NCBI GenBank assembly: GCA_018241865.1
Contig: JAFECY010000140.1
Span: 1 to 9,182 of the forward strand
Length of the DNA: 9,182 nucleotides
Direction of reading: 5' to 3'
DNA from: Pseudomonadota bacterium
GTDB lineage: Bacteria; Pseudomonadota; Gammaproteobacteria; Burkholderiales; Burkholderiaceae_D
The notes below the pieces were generated by a model that saw only the letters and a list, made by a program, of their open reading frames with translations, did no database searches and was not told the origin of the DNA. A program made the translations under genes and the position numbers. Positions 6,825-9,182 of the stretch are shown piece by piece (position 1 is the stretch's first letter; each line of letters opens with the position of its first letter).

Positions 6825-7714
6825 TGAAAAACCATCCAACTCAATGCTGCGCCTGCGGCCAGCAAAGCCAACGTCGCACCTAGCCAAAGCAAGGGCGAAT
6901 AATTGCGCGCGGCGATGGTGTCGCGCGCCGCTGCCCGCACCTGCACGGCCGCTACTTGCTGCCGCCCTTGACCGTAAGTCAGCATCAGCGATTTGTGCGC
7001 CAGCACATTCACCAAGCGTGGTACGCCGCGACTGGCGCGATGCAGCACCTTGATCGCATCGCGCGCGAACAGGCGTGCACCAGCATAACCAGCCACGCTC
7101 AAACGGTGCGACACGTAAAAATCGAGATCGTCGCGCGAAAGCGGGCCGAGATGGTAGTGGAAGATGATGCGCTGTGTAAGCTGACGGATCGATTCTAGTT
7201 GCAGCTTGCGATTCAACTCTGGCTGACCGAACAACACGATCTGCAACAGCTTGCGTTTCCCGGTTTCAAGATTGGTCAAGAGACGCAATGTCTCCAAAGT
7301 TTCCAGCGGCATCGCCTGCGCTTCGTCTATACACAGCACCACGCGTTTACCAGCGCGTGCCAGCACCAGCAAGCGGTGATTGATCGCTTTGAGCAAGTGA
7401 TACTGGTCGATATTTTGTTCCAGCGTGATTTCCAATTCCTCCGCCAACGCCATCATCAGCGTGCGCGGCTCTAGGAAGGGATTGGGAATATAGGCGGTGA
7501 CGAAACTGTCATCAAGACTGGCCATGAATTTCCGACACAGCAGCGTCTTGCCGGTGCCGACCTCACCGGTGATCTTCATGAAACCTTCGCCATTCTTGAC
7601 CGCCACCAGCAGCGTGTTGAGCGCTTCCTGCGGACTGGGCGCGGCGAAGAAAAAACTGGTGTCGGGCGTGATCCCGAACGGTAGTTCCCTCAGACCGAAA
7701 TGCGCGTTGTACAT
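6821..7714 (-). CDS. mshM: MSHA biogenesis ATPase MshM, ExeA/GspA-like AAA protein
   Basis: MshM is an ExeA-type AAA+ ATPase of the MSHA pilus system. By analogy with GspA/ExeA it helps place or assemble the secretin through the cell wall. The 297-residue protein starts MYNAHFGLRELPFGITPD, the usual opening of this family. Walker A is GEVGTGKT at 50-57, with Lys56 and Thr57. Walker B is VVLCIDEAQ at 125-133, with Asp130 and Glu131. QIVLFGQPELNRKL (158-171), RQLTQRIIFHYHLGPLS (177-193) and RGVPRLVNVLAHKSLM (229-244) match conserved AAA segments. A C-terminal membrane helix (about 273-295, SPLLWLGATLALLAAGAAL) anchors it, but no peptidoglycan-binding domain follows as in ExeA. Its ATG lies 7 bases after the mshL stop, and GGTGA seven bases before the ATG overlaps that stop codon. 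It overlaps mshN by ATGA. Confidence 0.9.
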   Translation of the reverse strand: MYNAHFGLRELPFGITPDTSFFFAAPSPQEALNTLLVAVKNGEGFMKITGEVGTGKTLLCRKFMASLDDSFVTAYIPNPFLEPRTLMMALAEELEITLEQNIDQYHLLKAINHRLLVLARAGKRVVLCIDEAQAMPLETLETLRLLTNLETGKRKLLQIVLFGQPELNRKLQLESIRQLTQRIIFHYHLGPLSRDDLDFYVSHRLSVAGYAGARLFARDAIKVLHRASRGVPRLVNVLAHKSLMLTYGQGRQQVAAVQVRAAARDTIAARNYSPLLWLGATLALLAAGAALSWMVFQ

Positions 7715-7721
7715 GCCGCCG

Positions 7722-8822
7722 TCACCACTTTTGCTCGGCGTTCCGGGGTTCTAGGCCCTGGATGCGTTGCTGGCTTTCCAGCATGTCCTGCGACCAAGCG
7801 GCATTGCCCTTCACCACCGTCGGCTTCAGCAGGATCACCAGTTCGCGTTTTTGCGTCACTTGATTGGTATTGCGGAACAACGCGCCGACCACCGGCACAT
7901 TGCCCACACCAGGCAATTGCGCGCGGTCATCCGCAGTCGATTGCCGCATCAGGCCGCCGATCACGACGATCTGGCCATCTCTGCCGCGCACCACGCTATC
8001 GGTTTCCGATACAGAGCTCGACGCCAGCGGCAAATTGAAAGAGCCACCGGCCGCGCCCAGATTGATCGGCTTGTCCACCGTGGTGACATTGCTGACCGAA
8101 GGATGGATGTGCAGAATGACGTTGCCGCTATCGTCGATCTGCGGTGTCACATCCAGCGCCACGCCGGAAAAGAATGGCGTCAAAGTGACGGTCGGACTGG
8201 TCGAGCTGGAAGTCGTGCCGCTGCCGGTCGTGGTGCCGGAACTGACATTGGTGACGAAGAACTCATCCTTGCCGACCTTCAGCACCGCCTTCTGGTTGTT
8301 CAGCGTGGCAATCCGCGGGCTCGACAAAACGTGCACCGTACCCTGGGTTTCGAGGAAATTCAGCATGGCGGCGAAATTGCTCGATTGCACTGCCAAACCG
8401 AACAAACCACCCAGCATGCCGGCCGGCAGCGCGTTAGCGAACAAGTCTTGACCGGGCGTGGTGGAACCGGTTTGTGCGTTAATAATAGATTTAGTCGCTG
8501 TATCCAAACTGCTTGCGCCGGTCGCCAGCGCGCCGGAAGTCTGCAGCACCGTGCCCGGCGTCAACACCCCGCCGGAAATACGACTGTTGCCGCCCACCCG
8601 GAATGCACCCCAGTTGATGCCGGTCTGATACCCATCGTTCGATTGCACTTCGTTGATCTTGGCTTCCAGGATGACCTGACGATCCACCGAGAGTTGCATC
8701 GCTTGCAGATAGGTCGCCACGTTACGCAAATCGTCCCACATCGCCCGCACCACCACCACACCGGATTGCGGGCTGACTACCACGCTGCGGCCGTCCTTGG
8801 CGCTGCCGACGATCGCCTCCAA
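7722..8822 (-). CDS. mshL: MSHA secretin MshL, C-terminal part after a frameshift
   Basis: This is the pore-forming part of the outer-membrane secretin MshL, through which the pilus would leave the cell. The frame reads on from the upstream fragment only if one base is restored near 8839-8846. The first start codon in this frame is a TTG at 8822, in the middle of the domain, so it is unlikely to be a true start. Visible secretin features include GRSVVVSPQSGVVVVRA near 11-27, VDRQVILEAKINEVQ near 46-60, a Ser/Thr/Gly-rich stretch before LTPFFSGVALDVTPQIDDSG, and the signature GQIVVIGGLMR followed by LPGVGNVPVVGALFR and RELVILLKP. The last 25 or so residues run into the TGA at 7722-7724. If the frameshift is an error, both parts form one intact mshL running past the right window edge; otherwise the gene is broken. 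Confidence 0.85.
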   Translation of the reverse strand: MEAIVGSAKDGRSVVVSPQSGVVVVRAMWDDLRNVATYLQAMQLSVDRQVILEAKINEVQSNDGYQTGINWGAFRVGGNSRISGGVLTPGTVLQTSGALATGASSLDTATKSIINAQTGSTTPGQDLFANALPAGMLGGLFGLAVQSSNFAAMLNFLETQGTVHVLSSPRIATLNNQKAVLKVGKDEFFVTNVSSGTTTGSGTTSSSTSPTVTLTPFFSGVALDVTPQIDDSGNVILHIHPSVSNVTTVDKPINLGAAGGSFNLPLASSSVSETDSVVRGRDGQIVVIGGLMRQSTADDRAQLPGVGNVPVVGALFRNTNQVTQKRELVILLKPTVVKGNAAWSQDMLESQQRIQGLEPRNAEQKW

Positions 8823-8830
8823 TGAGGCTT

Positions 8831-9182
8831 TCAGCTCGCCCCAAAATCGGTATTGGACGTGGTACTAACATTGCTGCTATCCAGCACTGACTTAGCTGTG
8901 GAAGCTGTTGTTGCGCCACCGGCATTCGGTGGCGGCGCATCAGACAACGAGCTCGACAACACGCGAACTTCCGACGTGCCCTTACGACTGGCAGTCAGGT
9001 AATTGACTTGGAACACCCGAGTCTGCATGCCCAGCGGCTTGATGTAGATGCGCGTGCCCTCGACTTTGTAGTCGTATCCGTACTGTTCACGAATGGCATC
9101 GAGCGCCTCGAAAATGGTCACGTTTTTCAGATTGGCCGAGATCACGCCAGATACATCAGGATGCACCAACATGCTATAGCGC
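8831..9182 (-). CDS. mshL: MSHA secretin MshL, N-terminal-side part (5' end outside window, ends at frameshift)
   Basis: The frame is open to the right window edge, so the true start lies outside. It begins RYSMLVHPDVSGVISANLKN and continues with TIFEALDAIREQYGYDYKVE and RIYIKPLGMQTRVFQVNYL, typical of the periplasmic secretin N-terminal (STN-like) domain of MshL. A Ser/Thr/Ala-rich linker follows, and the frame stops at TGA 8831-8833 after reading SNTDFGAS. One extra base in the preceding TTTTGGGG run (8839-8846) would give SNTDFWGELKASLEAIVG and join the C-terminal part. It is the most upstream msh gene seen. An internal ATG at 9172 is not proposed as a start because the homology extends past it. 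Confidence 0.83.
   Translation of the reverse strand, partial: RYSMLVHPDVSGVISANLKNVTIFEALDAIREQYGYDYKVEGTRIYIKPLGMQTRVFQVNYLTASRKGTSEVRVLSSSLSDAPPPNAGGATTASTAKSVLDSSNVSTTSNTDFGAS
8839..8846 (-). other. Apparent one-base deletion (frameshift) in mshL at a TTTTGGGG run
   Basis: On the minus strand the sequence reads GATTTTGGGGCGAGCTGA. The upstream frame hits TGA at 8831-8833. The downstream secretin frame is closed behind by TAG at 8865-8867, so the switch must lie between about 8834 and 8864. Adding one base to the homopolymer run restores a continuous secretin. The run type makes sequencing error or recent mutation likely. Confidence 0.8.

Noticed and set aside
7767..8825. Long open frame of 352 codons on the plus strand
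   Set aside because: It lies entirely antisense to the secretin gene mshL, is rich in His/Arg/Gln and matches no family I recognise. GC-rich coding DNA often leaves such open antisense frames.
8839..8848. Programmed -1 ribosomal frameshift in mshL
   Set aside because: There is no full X XXY YYZ heptamer in the right frame, I did not find a clear downstream stimulatory structure, and I know of no secretin precedent. A homopolymer error or mutation is simpler.

Overview
The window looks like chromosomal DNA of a GC-rich betaproteobacterium, probably Burkholderiales. This is an inference from the BamD, RluD and YbdL-type sequences together with MSHA pilus genes; I could not run a search to name a genus. 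It holds eight protein-coding loci. No RNA gene, insertion sequence, CRISPR array or phage module is visible.

Left part (1-1493): rluD, cut by the left edge and read leftwards, lies back to back with bamD, read rightwards. The short region between them carries a perfect TATAAT box and a tandem direct repeat. bamD, the lipoprotein of the outer-membrane BAM machine, is followed by a clean hairpin/T-tract terminator.

Middle (1494-3250): a solitary PIN-domain protein starts directly on the T-tract of the bamD terminator. A methionine/keto-acid aminotransferase of the YbdL type follows on the same strand. This block converges on the genes coming from the right.

Right part (3245-9182), all on the minus strand: the order is mshL (cut at the right edge), mshM, mshN, fimV-like. 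These are the outer-membrane secretin, the ExeA-like ATPase, a membrane-anchored TPR protein and a FimV-type membrane protein of an MSHA/type IV pilus assembly system. mshL and mshM are 7 bases apart, mshM and mshN overlap by ATGA, and fimV follows after a 169-base gap. mshL is interrupted by an apparent one-base loss in a TTTTGGGG run, so it is either a pseudogene, a sequencing error or, less likely, a slippage site.

The most interesting points are the mshL frameshift, the FimV-like gene in the place where mshE often follows mshN, and the overlap of the bamD terminator with the ribosome-binding site and start of the PIN gene. I saw no clearly undescribed system.
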